Shown in pieces: positions 24,641 to 38,839 of a stretch of DNA of 64,000 nucleotides. The DNA is from Brachypodius melanocephalos (lineage: Eukaryota; Chordata; Aves; Passeriformes; Pycnonotidae). Under the pieces are notes generated by a model. The model was not told the origin of the DNA and ran no database searches. It saw nothing but the letters and a program-made list of their open reading frames with translations. Within the stretch, counting starts at the first letter, position 1. Every line of letters starts with the position of its first letter. The DNA lies in NCBI GenBank assembly GCA_013398615.1, contig VZSR01003371.1, forward strand, positions 2,027,305 to 2,091,304, written 5' to 3'. The translations under genes and the position numbers were made by a program.

Positions 24641-24719
24641 TTGAGGGTGTCCTTGCGGGGTGTTGGAGTAGATGACAGGTCCTTTCCAACCCAAACCCTC
24701 CCATGGTTCTGTGTCTGTG
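24641..24719 (+). mobile_element. Outer CR1 LINE, right part to 3' tail
   Basis: This continues the outer CR1 from TTGAGGGTGTCCTTGCGGGG through TGTTGGAGTAGATGACAGG and TCCTTTCCAACCCAAACC to a decayed tail (ATGGTTCTGTGTCTGTG). It restores the reading order of the part at 24233-24369, which proves nesting and not two side-by-side copies. Confidence 0.88.
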
Positions 24720-26944
24720 CTGACACAGCAGAGAGTGTGTTCTGATCATGGGAGCCTGGATTTCTGTTTGGTGGCAGGATCAAGAAGAACACAACATATG
24801 GTAAGTGGGCACAGAGGAAGAGAAATTTAGAGACAGAACAGGAAACGAAAATAAAAGATTGAAAGATGGGAAATGAAAAGATCCATGGAGCGTGGGTCAA
24901 CATGTGAGGAGAAACATTTGGCAGGCATGTGGAAGGAGGTTTAGCCATGGATTGTCTTGGCTTTGTGACAGATTGAGGACCTCTAGAGTCACTTGTACAG
25001 CCTAGAGTTTGTCTAAGCGATGGAGAACAGGTCACCTCATCTCTTTGCAAAAAAGAGAAGACCTTCCTTCTCAAAGGGTGTGAGGTTCCACTGGCAGTGA
25101 GGATGTGACACACAGATCTTGTTACCTCTGACTGAGAAAGAGCAGGGGAATGGTTGATAAGCAGCAATTAAGAAGAGGATATAGTTTAGTACAGCTCTTG
25201 AGAGAGGAACCCCTTACCTCAGAATGAACGTGACTGTTGAAACCTTGACATATGCAACTCATGTAGCTGCGTGTGTGTTAACAAGATGGAAGATTTCTGT
25301 CTAATATTAACAGCTGATGACTTTTTTAGCCTGTGAATCCAATGAAATCAGTGCAGTGGCACAGCTGCAAACTAATTGGCTACCTCTCAGTCATATTCAC
25401 TGATACAACAGCAAAAATGTCTGTGGGTTTGCGGTTCTGATTTAATACTGAGCCTTACTGCTGACAGTGAGGACTACCCCAGAGTTTCAAATATTAAAAA
25501 TTATGTCCTTCAGGACTGAAAAAATCTGAAAAGTTTTTGGGTTTTTTATCCAGGACATGCAGTCATTTTTTAAAAATTTATTAGGGCTTGTCAGTAGATC
25601 AATGGACAGTTAGACCAGCTGATTTGGATTCATAAACTGTAAAAAGTGTCGCACTTTCTACAGATTTTTTTTTTTTTCCACTTTGAGTAATAGGAAGAAG
25701 TCTTTAAAAACATTTTCAGCCTCAAGGACAGAATACATAATTGTGTTTGTGAGATAAATCTATCACAATAGGGGAAGAATTCCCTTGTAAGCATTAAATG
25801 TGAGATATAGGGAAAGAAATTTTTAAAAAAGTAAAGATTAAAGCACCTTCTACCTCCACATCTCACCCTTTAGATCTCAGTTTTCACCATAAGTTAAATC
25901 AGAAACCTGCATAGTGGGTAATTTGTGTCCAGCCATTTCACATATCTCACTGATTCCCAATCCATCCTAAAACACAACAAACTCTGCATTTCTGGTGTCC
26001 CATAAAAACATAAGAATCTCATATGGAAAAGGAAACAAAGAAACAAAAATGGCAAAACAAATAACCTCACAAAAGTATTTCCTTCGCAAGAAACTCTCAT
26101 TTTCACCCTCTTAATTTTGGAACTGAGAACTGGATTAAAGCAGAGCTGTGTACTTTACAGTGAGCCTGAGAGGATGTTGAGTTCTGCACTCACACCTTAA
26201 AGTAGCATAAAAAACCAAGAAGCTCTAGATCAAAAGCCCTAATTTTTCTTCACTGTCATTCAATCCATGAATATCTAATCTTTGTTGAATTAATTTTTCT
26301 GTCCAAATAACCGCTTAAGGAAAAGAAAGCCACTAAATCACCAAAAAACCCGCCACTGCCAATCAGTGAAAAGTTCTCTTTGGGGGCTACGCAGTGTGCA
26401 TGCTTGGAAGTATTTTTGGCATTTTAACTATGATTGAGGGTGAGTCCTGTTTTTAATGCTAGAGATTCATTTAGAGACATGGACATCAGGGCTCTGTGCA
26501 CCTGCAGAATGCAGGAAGAGGCTGCCCCTTTCCTAAAGAATTACTGTCATTAAATAAAACAGGCTGATAACAATGAACAAATTAGGTCCGATATTTCTTT
26601 GTGTTTCCATTAATTTGCAGTCAGCATCCGCAAAGACACATTTAACTTACTGTTGCCTGAAGTGTAGCATATTCCAGCTTTCTCTGTGGAATTCTTCCTT
26701 TCTAGGTTCCGCTTCTCAGTACCAAGTTAATGCAAGATTGTTGGCCAAATGCTCTGCCACTCCACTGAGACAATACAAAGGAGCTAAATCAGTGGAAATC
26801 TTGTAAAGTTATCCCAGCTTCATTCCATGTCAGTGAACTTATAAATTTAACACATTTTAAAGAATTTGTCTGTGACCATTCTTGACAAAATATCATTGTG
26901 TGACCCTGAACATTCAGTAAACCCAAGGAAATGGTCTCACCTTG
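24720..26944. other. Unique non-coding sequence
   Basis: No gene or recognised repeat is present. A 187-codon antisense open frame spans part of the CR1 and this flank, but it has no domain and is judged spurious. Confidence 0.5.
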
Positions 26945-27182
26945 CACGGGGCAAGGTTTAGGTTAGAAAAATATTTCTTTCACAGAAAGGATTGTAATAC
27001 TTTGGTACAGACTGACAAGGATAGTGGTGGTGTCACAATTCCTGGAAGGGTTCAAAAAACATGTGCATATTGCACTCAAGGATGTGGTTTAGTGGGGAAC
27101 ATGGTGATGGTGCTGAGTTGAAGGCTGGATTTGATGATCTTACACGTCTTTTCCAAATTTAATGCTTCTATGATGTAATGAT
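26945..27182 (+). mobile_element. CR1 LINE 3' fragment
   Basis: Landmarks in order are GGTTTAGGTTAGAAAAATAT, TTTCACAGAAAGGATTGTAA, TCCTGGAAGGGTTCAAAAAA, CATGTGCATATTGCACTCAA, GGATGTGGTTTAGTGG, and GATTTGATGATCTTACACGT. The decayed tail is ATGCTTCTATGATGTAATG. The element is sense on the plus strand and moderately old. Confidence 0.88.
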
Positions 27183-29124
27183 CGTAACCTCTGCACAGAA
27201 GAAAAAGAGTGGGAATCAATTAGATATGGAAGTTCAGGTGAGTCTATATTGAGGCATAAATAGTTCTGCATACTTGCTTCTCAGGAAGATTCTCGGGATT
27301 ATCTGAATTTATCTTCCCAATAAACTCTCTGATTCTTTCTGTGAATCTATATTGAAAAGTCCTGTTAAAGACAAGATATTTGGTGGGATGAGTCTCTATC
27401 TGCTCAGTTCTGAGAGCAGTAACACTTCACTGACTCTTCAGAAGGGCTGGCAGGAAAGAAAATCAATTAATGCAAAACATCTATTTTTGCAATTTAATAG
27501 AATTTAATAGAAATGTGTCTCTCAGAGCTGCCAGGGCGTCTCTGAGTACTTCTTGTTATAGGCAGCTTAAGACATTTTTATTCAGGACTGAAGGGAAGGT
27601 GTTAGATGTGTGAAATTCTCCCCCTAGCTCTAGTGCTGAGTTGTCTTTTAATTTCAGTGTATCAGTCTAAAGTGGCAAGCCATGATAATTTACTTCTCGG
27701 AGTTCTGCAAGATTTCATAAATATTTTTAAGAGTTTTGAGATGCTTGGATGAAGTGTATGAAGTGAAAATGAAAAGATATCCAGAGTTCAAGTGTGCTTC
27801 TTTGTTGATGTTTGATGTTGTGACTGTCGTGTTTGGCTTAGGTTGTCCAATATTCTGCCTCTCGAGTTTCCTTTAGCAACTCTAATGCCCACTTCAGTTT
27901 AGTGTCCAGTGTCTGTGTTCTTCTCTTTGCAAGATAATGCAGATTGTGCATAGAAATAACATTTTCTTGTTCGTGAGCAGAATCCTTGTATGACTGAGGA
28001 AAACAGGAAAAGATGGGAACAGTTGGAAATTGAATGCTGGTAATGAGTAAAAGTGCAAAATCTCTGACCTCCTGCAGAAGCTCTACTACACCTACTACTG
28101 CCTGTGTAGGCTTGGGAATATTCTTCATGATTTTGCCTTTCAATTCCTCTTACATGAAATGGAGCTCACCTTTTCTGAGTGTTTTGTTTGGTTTGTTTAG
28201 GTTGCTTGGTGTTTTATATTTAGATGTCCCAGCTTTATATTCTTCCTAAATGATATTTTCCATGATGAAGCAATGGTCCTCTTGTGTACTTCAGGATGCT
28301 GCCTTAAGATGGAAAAAAATCTTTTTGTATTTCCAGATTCCATCATAACAACGGAGCATAAGGAACCTACCTGAGAAGGCAGTGCCAATATTTGTATCTT
28401 GTACCTGCAGACTTGAAAGTATTCTGCTTCGAATTTCTTTTTTTTTAACCTATTTTCACTGCTTGAGCAATTTAACTTGATGCCAACTTTGCAATATAAT
28501 TCATCTTATAGCTCCAGATAGATTTATTCTTGAGCACTCAGAGTGTGATCTTTAAGCACTCTGAATAACAGACCTGAGAAATGCAGTTAGAGTGGTTCTG
28601 TCACTGAAAGTGAAATTGTGAATAATAGGTTGCTCTTGGCGCAGAAAAGTAAGACCCATGTCCAGTGATATTTGTGTTTGAAGTATTACTGTGAACTGAT
28701 AATTGGAATGCTGGTCTCCTCTAGAAGGAGATGCTTCACATTTGTAACCTAATATTCTCTTTCTAAGGGCTTAATATTTTAAGAGTTTTGAGCTGTATTA
28801 GATTCAATATTTTTTGGAAGCTGCCAGCCTCATTGTTACTCTATCTCTATAAAGTGCTCTGCAACTTCTTTCTCATTTTATGCCACTGTTTAGTCATTTT
28901 TCAGACAATAACATACTGACATTTTTTTAAGTTGATGGCATAATTAGAACAATTAACTTTAGCATGGCATAAAGAATGTCAAAAACTGGCTTGACATTGG
29001 ACCTTAAAGGTAGTTTTAAAGAAATTGCTGTATTGCCATGTATTAGTAATGGTCTGCCCATTGCAGTCCTCCAGTGACAAGTTATAAATTCAATCTTACC
29101 TGTACATTTTATGATAATTTTGGT
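27183..29124. other. Unique non-coding sequence
   Basis: No gene or recognised repeat. The longest frame (101 codons, minus strand near 27838-28143) has no domain. Confidence 0.5.
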
Positions 29125-29310
29125 TGTTTTGGCTGAGGTAGTTAATTTTCTTCCCAGTGGCTGGTGTGGGTTTTGCTTTATTAAAGTGTCTTTATCTCAA
29201 CCCATGGGTTTTGGAGCTTTTATCCTCCTGCTTCACTCCTTGATCCCAGTGGTGGGGGAATGAGCGAGGGGCTGTGAAAGGCTTGGCTTCTGGCTGAGGT
29301 TAAACCATGG
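29125..29310 (+). mobile_element. Internally deleted ERVL-type LTR
   Basis: The left end TGTTTTGGCTGAGGTAG, then TTAATTTTCTTCCCAGTGGC, and the right end (ATTAAAGTGTCTTTATCTCA, CCCATGGGTTTTGGAGC, then GAGCGAGGGGCTGTG and CTGGCTGAGGTTAAACCATG) match the two ends of a common avian ERVL-class LTR as I know it. The middle, normally several hundred bp, is missing at a junction near 29168. The terminal CA has decayed and no clear 5-bp target duplication is visible. It is non-coding. Confidence 0.72.
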
Positions 29311-32300
29311 TAATAATATATCCTGAAATTGTAAATTTTGTAGTATTCAAACATAAGTACAAGTTTGAAGATTTCATGGAGTACCAGAAATTGCTCAAAA
29401 GCTTGGAGAGTTTTTTATAATATCAGTGCAACTAGATGTATAATACTTAGATCAAGTGAGAAAGTATCTGATACTGGAAGGGTCTTTGAACCAACAGAAG
29501 CATCTTAATATCCAGGAATTCAACAGCAGGAGCTGGACAAGTCATGGGAAGGATGCAACAAGGCTTTTGAACAGTCCAAGAAAAAAATCAAATGCTCTCA
29601 GTTTAGGATCATTATGAATCAAGAGATTTTCTTAAGGGATTTCACCATTCAACTATAACATATTGAGGCTGGTGCTGACTTTGGACAGACTCTGAGGCCT
29701 ATACTAATCAGTTATTAATAATTCATTGTCTGCTTGGAAGTCCTGCATGAAAAGAAGACCAGAAAGATCATGTAGTGTGTTCGTAAACTGAATCAATCTT
29801 ATTTTCAAGAGGTTTATATCAACAGATCTTCTTCAAAGATTACACTCAGATCTGAACCACTTCAAGACTTAAGTTACGACTTCTTTCATTTTAACCAATT
29901 TTAGTAAGAAACCTTGCCTATTGGAAAGTTTTTGAATTTGTCGCTGAAACTTTCATATTGAGCAATTTCAAAGCAGGCAACAGTGATTCTTCAGGGTTTT
30001 TATTAAACCCAGCAATAAACTTTAAAATTACATCAATGCAATGCAACACACACCCCAAAGCGCTTTTACTCTTCATGAAAGATTTCATAACATATTGTAG
30101 ATCTTAGGTTTTCTGCATTTTCTGTTAATGAACCACCTTCAGGTATGAAGTGCAGCACTTTTTGTTCAGAGTAGCCATCTGTTATGGTGTGGCCATCGTG
30201 ACAGTGACTCACTCTGGGTGGATGAAGTTTGGGAGCTCTGGGATTCCCGTGATCTTTCATCTGCACCACGTTTCACTCTTTTATGGAACCCTACCGAGTG
30301 TCTGGAGCACAGCAGTGCTTGGATGCCTGTGTTGTTTTCAAAGACACTCACAGATTTGCAGAACCTTAGGCACATTTTACAACCCTGCTTTCCCTCTGGG
30401 TTTGTGGGAGGACTGAGAAAAATGTTGAAACTATCCCTCTCACACACAGAATCACACTCTTTTTCTGCAGAATAAACCTCTTGCATACGTTTCCTATGAT
30501 TTCCTTCTTCACTCATGATCCACAATTTTTTTAAAACTCTACTTTCCTTTGATGCTGGTGCTAAATATCATCCAGGATTCCAGCGTTTTAAACTGTGGGA
30601 CTGATAAATGGAGGTGAACAGGAGGGCTAATTCTGATGTCTTCAACTGGATTTGTGGGCTGTGAGTAATTACGTACCTTGTTGAAACCAGTAGGGTTGAA
30701 AATAAACTGTCAGGAGCTCTGAGCCTCGACACATTTTACCATTCCCAGTTTTTGATGATCACCAAATCAATGTTTTGCTCACTGAGGCTTGTGCCACTTG
30801 ATGAAAGTTTGAACCTGGCAAGCTACTCTAAGGTGCAACCCTGCCATGAGTTACTAAGGACCTCACAGAAGGTCAGGTTACACTTTTCTGGCCACTTAAT
30901 GCTCAGTGTTTGAATGGGGAAAAAAAATGTCTATCAGGTCTTGGACTCATGGATTTTGGAGTAATGTAAGAAAAAAATTTGAAGGTAATTTTTCTATTTC
31001 TAGACAGGCATGCAGGTACAAAAATTCCACAGAGTAAAATTTTCGAGCTGAGCTTAGTTAGTTAACTATGGCAAAATCCAATCTTTTTCTTTTTTCCCTT
31101 CAGATTTTCATAATTATGACATTTTCTTAATTAAAGAACAGTTTAAAAATACAAAAGAATTTCAGTTCTCCCAATTCACTCTGATAAGGATAGCTCTAAG
31201 ATTTAAAAGAGAACAGTGTCACTTGCCTTGGAACTCTTTCTACACTTTGTGCACAAAATGTAAAAGGTAAAGTTAAAAAGAAAAGTCTGCCTGCAAATTT
31301 TAGCTTGGACCATAAATACTTGATAGATCATACCCAAATTTGAAACAGCAGAGTTTTGTAACAAGAAAAAGGCAATGCTGCCTAAGAAGCTTTGTGTAGC
31401 TTGCAAGGAAAAATGAGGACAGCAGGTCCTTAAGTTACAATAGCAAATACAGTGCAAAACAGGAAAAAAAATGCTGCATTAATGTCTGCTTCTTCAAACA
31501 CCATTTTACTTGGTTATTTTCCATAGCAAAACAGGAGTGAAATGTCTCTTTTTTTTCTGCTCTGTAATTTAGCTGGTTTAAAAAGGGTTCAGCTTCAAGA
31601 TTAGACACCTAAACCAGTGGCCAGTGCAGGCATATCTACCAGTTTAGGCTGTCTAAATTTGTATTGAAGGAGCAGGAGATCAAATCAACACAGTCAGTGC
31701 AGGTATTCAGGTGTCTCACAAGAGATTTGGGGAAACTCTGGAGCTTTTCAGACCCCACTGACTGATCTTTGCTGACCTGTGATGGGATCTGAGGGAATGG
31801 CTGGAGCTTGTCTTTGTATGAGATAAGCAACAATGTTCAGAGGATAAGGTCCTCATTAAAATATCAAATATGATGCTCTGGGCAAAACCAAGGCAATACT
31901 GACTAAAAATAAAAAACTGTTATACCTTATAGATAAAGTAGTAAAGAATGAGCATTGCTGAATGAAAAAGGTGCCGGAAAAGAAAAAGCTATAGTTGTTC
32001 TGGGAAAGCAGCCTAACAGCAATAAATGAATAAATACATAAAACATCCAAGCATTTAACTCAGCAAATGAGGGTTAAGAGAGGACTTGCTGATGTTCTGT
32101 GTAAATTCATCCTCTGAGACTTCTGAAAGTGAAGGGCACTTTAGTCCATCAGAAGAAAAAAGAAGTATAAGAAACTGTAAAATGCACAAGTTTAACAATT
32201 AGCATCATTAGTCATCAGAACAACAACTCTATCATTTATCTTTGGATTTAAAATTAATGACTTTCTAAAAGACATTCTAGGTCAAGTACAAGTTTTTAAT

Positions 32301-35300
32301 TTTGGTGTAGCAATAGCTTGGAGAAATTTTCTAGTAAAATATTCAAAACATGGAGTTAATGAAGTGGCTAAACTGTGATCATTTAGAGATAAAAGAGGAG
32401 AGAAAAGATACTTTTATTGTCAAATAATCAGATGATCTCCTCTGCCTGCATCAACACATGACAGAAATATGCATTAGTTAGATTTTTAAGAACTAGATAA
32501 GATTTTACTTATTGCCAAGAGCTATTCTTTCCTTGTTTTCCTGAGTTCATTTTTTAATATTATTTTTTAATCAAAATCTCTGTTTTCTACATAGGATGTG
32601 TATTTGCTTGAAAACATCCAAATAATAGAACAATCATTTAATATTTCAGTTTAAAGCCAATTGCAAAAAAAAAAGGGTAAGTAGTGAAATACCTGCTTAT
32701 CAGACCTGGAATTGTAAGTATTGTCAATTATAAATATTTCCAGCTTTGAAATAATTTGGGGCTAAAAGTAGGTGAGAATATAGTAATATATGGTGTATAT
32801 TACTACAATATAGTGTTTTTGCTATTTGCATATGCACATTGACTACCAATGTATTACTTTGGCTATTAACATTTGCAACAGCCAATTTACTGTTTTAATG
32901 TATTATTTAATGAAACCCCAGTCAATTTGTACCTTTAAGAAACTGAGTGACTGGCACCAAATTTTTATGTATTGAAAGACTATTCTTATCAATTTTCACC
33001 TTCTACTTTGCAATTCAGTGTAGGAAAATGCAAGAAGGAAAGAATTAGGTAATGCACTTAATCTATTTTTTAATTCCTGTGTACAATAAATCACACATAG
33101 TGAAGCATCTTCCTAAAGAGATAATTAAAATTGGAATTAAGAAGTATGAAGTGCCTCTTTGGAGAAGAAATGAGAAGAGCTGGAAAAATAGTGATTCATT
33201 AGTGTGATCCATAAGGGAAAGTGGAAAAAGAGAGGGGGGGGGGGGAAAAGTCTCAACATCCTCTTCTGACAGAAGACTTATAAAAAATCTACTGACTAAT
33301 GGTGGTTTGTGGGACAGATGGATGGAATTCACTTACTATATTTCTTGCAATTATTTAATGTCACAGGCACATATAAATAGTGTGTATTTATTTTGCCTCC
33401 TGCTCTTTTTCCCTCATTCATAAGCTCCAGCCCACCTCCAGTTTTGACTATCTGAAACCAAAACTGCAATCCTGAAGTTCAGCTGCCACTTTACCCCAGA
33501 TGCTCTTAAACCCTTTTTTTCAATGGTTATTTTCCCAAGCCTCTGAAGTTCTGCTTCTTGGCATGACCAGACCCTCAAAGGTGTTGTGTCACCAAAAACG
33601 TGGAGGTGAACATCCCACGTTGTCCTACTGTAGGAAATTCATCTGCTGGGATTATTCTCCCTTTTGTGTTTGAATGTGGATTTAAAAGGAACAGTGGGTT
33701 CATGGTCATGGATCAATTTCAAAACAAGCTGGAGTAGATATGGACTCTCTTTGCTACATCAATACTTGAACCCATCTTCCTTCTCACTCTGTTTTTGGTG
33801 AGCATCTCATACTTCCTTCTATTGTTTTTTTCTTTAAAAGAAAGGCACATCTGCTTCTGTGATATTGAAAGGTAGATCACAAAGACCTTCCTTTAGTAAG
33901 TGGTTTGTTCTGTTGGTGCCCAGTGACAAAAAGCCCCCCATCTTCTCTTTGAATACTCAAGTTCTGAAGAGTGATAGGATTTAAGAGGTAACCAATTTCC
34001 AGTGTATTTCCTAAAGTAAAGCAGGTGTAGGGCTGGCAGGCAAAGAACTAGGCAGAAAAACTTAAAAGCTTTTACTTGAACTCTAATAAAGGGTAACTTG
34101 AATTGTCTGACTGCTTTTACATAGCTAGAGAATGGTTCTCTGGAAATTGAGGGGAAAAAACCCCAAACCAATATAGCAAAACTAAAGACAACTGAAGAAA
34201 AAGGAGGAGGGGATATGACAATCCAAACCACAAGAGGTGAGAAATAAGATTGACAAAGGTGAGTCAGAAAGTGCCTCCTATTTCAACAGAGAAATTCTTT
34301 CCACAGTTATAACTAGGAATCTATAAAAAATTAGTAATTAGAAAAGAAAGTGAAGAAGAAAACCAAAGGAAGCAGGTTCTGACCTAAAAACATCAAGGAG
34401 CAACACAAGGACTTACAGCCCCCTGTGGTGAGACATAATGTTTGAAGTATCTCACTTAATTATAGCTCTGCTAATTTGTAGTAGTTGTTAAATAAATTTA
34501 CTGTATCCTGTAGTCTTTGATAACGAAATAGTGGTGAAATGGCATGAGGCTTTATTTTTGCTTCACAGTCTCACAGTAAGCCAGAGGAGGCATCTGCCCA
34601 CATGGCTGAGGATGCCCTGCCTGCTTTTGTTTAAGCTCTCCTTGGTGAGAATATCAAAAGGGTTTTCTCAATTGGCAGCCCAAGCAGATTCCTCATGTGG
34701 GTAATGAAGGTGAAGACCCCTAAAATTAAAGCTTCTAATATTGGCCATGGTGGTACATAAATCCTCATCTGCATCTCAGATTTCATTCTCCAAGACAAGA
34801 ACTGTTTTGCAGTAGCTGTGCACTAATTTTGGAATCCCTTTGGATCCACCCTGGAGTCACACTTGACAGCAGCATTTGATTGCCAGTAACACAGGAGTTA
34901 TGAATGGGGAAGTGCAATTAGGTCATGAAGAAGAATTGTTCCCCCTTGTACCTCCTCATTTTAAACCAGATTCATTTAAGATGAAGCTATGCCTCATTGT
35001 TCTTTAGACAGTCTCAAGAGGCTCTGGCAGCTGGACTAAGCAGAAATTCATCCTGATGGTAACACAGTGATCAAAGCACTCTGGAATGGCTGCATGCTTA
35101 CCAAGTGTTTTTACAAAAGCATTATGTGTGTATTTTATAACCAGAATAAATGTGCTGGCAACTGAAAACTGGATGCCTGTTACTGGAAATTATTTTTGCA
35201 AACTGTACTTATCCAGCAGCAATAACACATTTTAACATCTGCTGTTACCTTCCTGGAGCGTATGGATTTAGCTATTACTTGGAACTTAACAAGCCCAGTG

Positions 35301-37065
35301 CCTTGATCAGCTGCTTTCCAAATCGCTTTATCATAGGAGGAATTCTTTAGGGAATTGCAGCCATGGTGTGTCATAGTGCATTTAGCAAATGACAAATGCA
35401 AACACGTTGAAATGCATATGCAGAGAAGCAAAAAATGCATTTCCTAGGCTAGATACTATTTGGACTGTGAAAACAGTCTAAAATCAAATAAATACCTAGA
35501 AAGTATCTTGTATAAAACTCCACCAAAATCACTGTCTGTGGAAGCAGATGAAGTAGATGATGGTTATAAAATATGTGCAGAAATGGGCTGGGTTCATCAA
35601 TATACTCCAGCTCTTTTAAACTGAGGGTAAGAAGCAACAATCCCAGTTAAATCAATCTCGTGGCTGATTTGCATTGTTTGACTGAGACAAAGCATCTCAA
35701 GAAGCACGGCATTCCTTAACATTCCTTAACAGTTTGGAATGTGCAGCGCCTCGATCCTTGTTTTGTATTGTCCCTCACATAACTCCCAGTTTTGCTCTTT
35801 CATAGATTATTCTCAAAACCAATGAACAAAGGCAAACAAAATCCACTAAATCCTTAAGCTGATCATTGTAGCTCTTATCTAAGAAAGACTTTCTGAGATT
35901 TTGGACTTAGATGCTCTTCAATGGTGACCCAGGGCCACATTAAGATAAGACTTAGAAGATCTGTTTTGTTGTAAGGAAGTCTTGGTTCTCATGTTCTTGA
36001 ATCCTATCCCTGTCCCTTGTTTTGTTGTTTCTCACATTTTTTTAGAACTATCTGTTTTCATCACCTCTCCTATGGCTTATCAGCAACTTTTTAATATCTA
36101 TATCAGTAACAAGCAGAGCTAATTTCATCTAGAGACTTTATCACATCCTCTGTGGAATATTGGCTCATTTTATATTTCATCCACTTGCTGCAGACTTTAA
36201 TATAATTTACCTTATCACTGAGATACTGAAAGGCAGATAAAAACATTCTGCATTATAAAGTCATCTTCTCCTCGTGTCCTTGCTTGGCAGTTCTTTTGGG
36301 GTGGGCATGGCAAAGGCTCCTCCCTCTGATTGTACAAAGAATGTCTGCAACCCTTTTGAGGGTTCTCCTCTAGGATAACTTTCACAAAAAATTGGTGTGA
36401 GAGACATGCAGTTACACTTTCTGTCTTCCATTGCTGTCTGTGTCGTACAAAATTCCAACTTCAGCTTCCACATCTTGAAAATCTATGGCAGTCTTAGAGC
36501 AGAGATTCTACTCTGTTTTTTGTAAGTCCCTGAATGTAGCTTATATTGGAGCTGTGTCCTCTTAGCATTTCCTGCTTGTTGCAGTGATTGTGGCATCCAG
36601 CATTACAGTGAGAACACTGTGGAGGCCTTTTCAAAAGGAAAAGGAGCACTGGCCCCTAAATCTTGACCAGTCTAGCTGCTGCTTTCGTGACCAGCCCAGT
36701 TGGTTTGCAAAAGTCATCAGAGGAATAGATTGTTGAAAAAGGAGAAAAAACACTGGCACCAACCTGCTCAGTTTTCTCGGTGTGGCTGGGCTTGTGTCCC
36801 CTTGGACAGGCACACAATCATGAATTCTGCATGATTCTGGGAGGAAAGTCAATGACTTGTATGGCTGTGCTGAAACATTGATCAACCAAGGCACAGCAAA
36901 GGGGTTCCTGTTGGAACCCTGGAGACTGAAAATTTCAGGCTTTCTGTGCTAAAAAGCCTGTGCTGACCATCAAGTAAGCACCACATTTGACTTGTGGCCT
37001 TGGAACAGGCTCCTGAGATTGAGAGATAGCACAGGAATTGTGGGTGTGTAGTTTGAGTGGGGTTG
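29311..37065. other. 7.7 kb of unique non-coding sequence
   Basis: No gene, RNA gene or recognisable transposon was found in this, the longest repeat-poor stretch of the window. Small items are a G12 run at 33234-33245 and a doubled ATTCCTTAAC at 35711-35730. The part at 35230-35470 is octamer-rich (ATGCATATGCAG, AATGCATTT) and may be conserved. The open frames are at most 119 codons and lack domains. Confidence 0.5.
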
Positions 37066-37492
37066 TGTGAACTCACAGGGTGAAAAACTTAGATTTAAAA
37101 TTTTAATATATAGTAATACATGTGAGTTAAGGTGGAGAACTTTGTGTGTTGTCTGAGTCCTTCTTCTTCACCTTCTTCTTCCTTCTTCTTCATATGTTTG
37201 AGTGGTTTTCTGTAATTGGATGAAAAAGGTCCGCATTGGGTGGTTATTATTGGGTCAGAAATATAAATAATATAGGTGTCATCTTGTTATTGGGTAATGG
37301 GTGCTTAAATAACCTTAGAAAGAGTTAGAGGTGCTCCATTTTACCTCACTTCTCTAACTTACTAGTTAGAGCTCACAGCTCATGAGTCTGTAAATAGATA
37401 AGAAATAATAAACATCCAAGTCCAAACAAGAACTTTGATTCCTGGGTATTGATTCCCATCCTGGCAGGGAAAAAGAAGCCAGAACTGTCACA
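37066..37492 (+). mobile_element. Solo LTR, family shared with 38988-39403
   Basis: This copy aligns along its length with the reverse complement of the LTR at 38988-39403. Shared landmarks are AACTTAGATTTAAAATTTT, GAGTGGTTTTCTGTAA, TATAAATAATATAGGTGTCA, TTAAATAACCTTAGAAAG, and ATAATAAACATCCAAGTCC, with the end ACTGTCACA. The polyadenylation signal AATAAA lies at 37407-37412. A CTTCTT-rich stretch is expanded near 37157-37192. The 5' edge is diverged and no target-site duplication could be found. No internal retroviral sequence adjoins it. Confidence 0.8.
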
Positions 37493-38839
37493 CATTTCAT
37501 TATATAACCTCCTAAATGTAACAGGATACAGGTCTGCCTATGCATTAAAAAGTAATGGCATATATAATAATAAAAGTTGACTGTGGTACTGCAAGGATAA
37601 CTATGAGACAGCAGTTGTAGCATCTTATCTACACACTCACAGAGAAAATGCAGGCTGTGGCTCTAAATACAAGCTGAAAAAAATTCCAAATATTTACCCA
37701 TAGGTCTATAGTAGCATTTCTTTAAAAGAGTGTTGTGTTGTCCTGAATAGAGCATGGAATTGTATTCAGTGTCCTAAACAGCTGCAGTTGCTACTGATTT
37801 ATGAAGACCAACTTGATTTCCTTTGTATAAGTAATTAGCAATCTGTTCCTGGATTACTGGATTTATACTTCATAGAGTTTATATTTCCAAATCACTTCTT
37901 CCTTGGAAGATGCCAATCACTTTTAGCTGACTGTAACTGGTATCTGACCTTTTACCCTTCCAAGTCTCTCCCTCACTGATGGGAAATGAGTGGTCTGTGA
38001 TGTTGATGCTGGCTGGGGTTTAATCACAATACAGATCTAGGACATATAGGAGGAATAAATCAAAAGTTTTAAGAGGCAGGTGCAAAGCAAATCTCTCTAT
38101 ACTATGTGTAAAGAGTTCTAACAAACTTGAATCTACATTAATCCTCTCTGACTTTCAAGTTCAAAAAAGCAAACGAATGTGAAATCACCCGAAATAAGGT
38201 TTTTAATATCCCTTTTTCACCACTTTAATTTGGCAAGTCATAGGCTTTAGCAAAGGAAATTGAATCCTAAAAAGCATTAAAACAAAAAGAAGATGAAGAC
38301 AAGAATTTTAATGAAACTATTAGGAAGTTGTGATAAGTATCAAATCAAAATTATTTATCTATCAGTCCTCAAAGACAGCAGGGAGGCAAAAAGATATAAA
38401 GACCCTATGTTGTAGATATAGTAGCAGATTTAATTTAATTAGGAACAGACATTCTCAGCTGGGCAGTAGGAATTAATGTCTGAGTGCAAAGAATCACATT
38501 GGGGAACAGACCTTTACACGAATGAATAATTGAGGGTTAGCCCATGACTCTGTGCCTTGCTGAAAAAAAGGGTTTGGGGACAACCTTTATTTTAGAGAAG
38601 CTCCAGGAAACCAAATCCTTTGAAGATGTGTGCACATATTACCCTGTTAGAGGACATCAGTAGCTATGAATTCAAAGCCAACCATCTCACAGACCTGATT
38701 GCCCTGTCCAGGTTATTCCCTGCAGGATCATCAGGTCAGGTCCTGATTGGGAATATCTCTGTTTCATGGTTGATTGTTTCATCTGATATCTCCATGTTTG
38801 GCCTCTGGGCTTGAGTGCTGATGTCTGTCAATGGTGTTG
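37493..38839. other. Unique non-coding sequence
   Basis: No gene or recognised repeat between the LTR and the next CR1. Confidence 0.5.

Noticed and set aside
24604..25167. 187-codon antisense open frame
   Set aside because: Its end runs through the antisense of a CR1 tail, and the rest has no recognisable domain. It is a chance frame.
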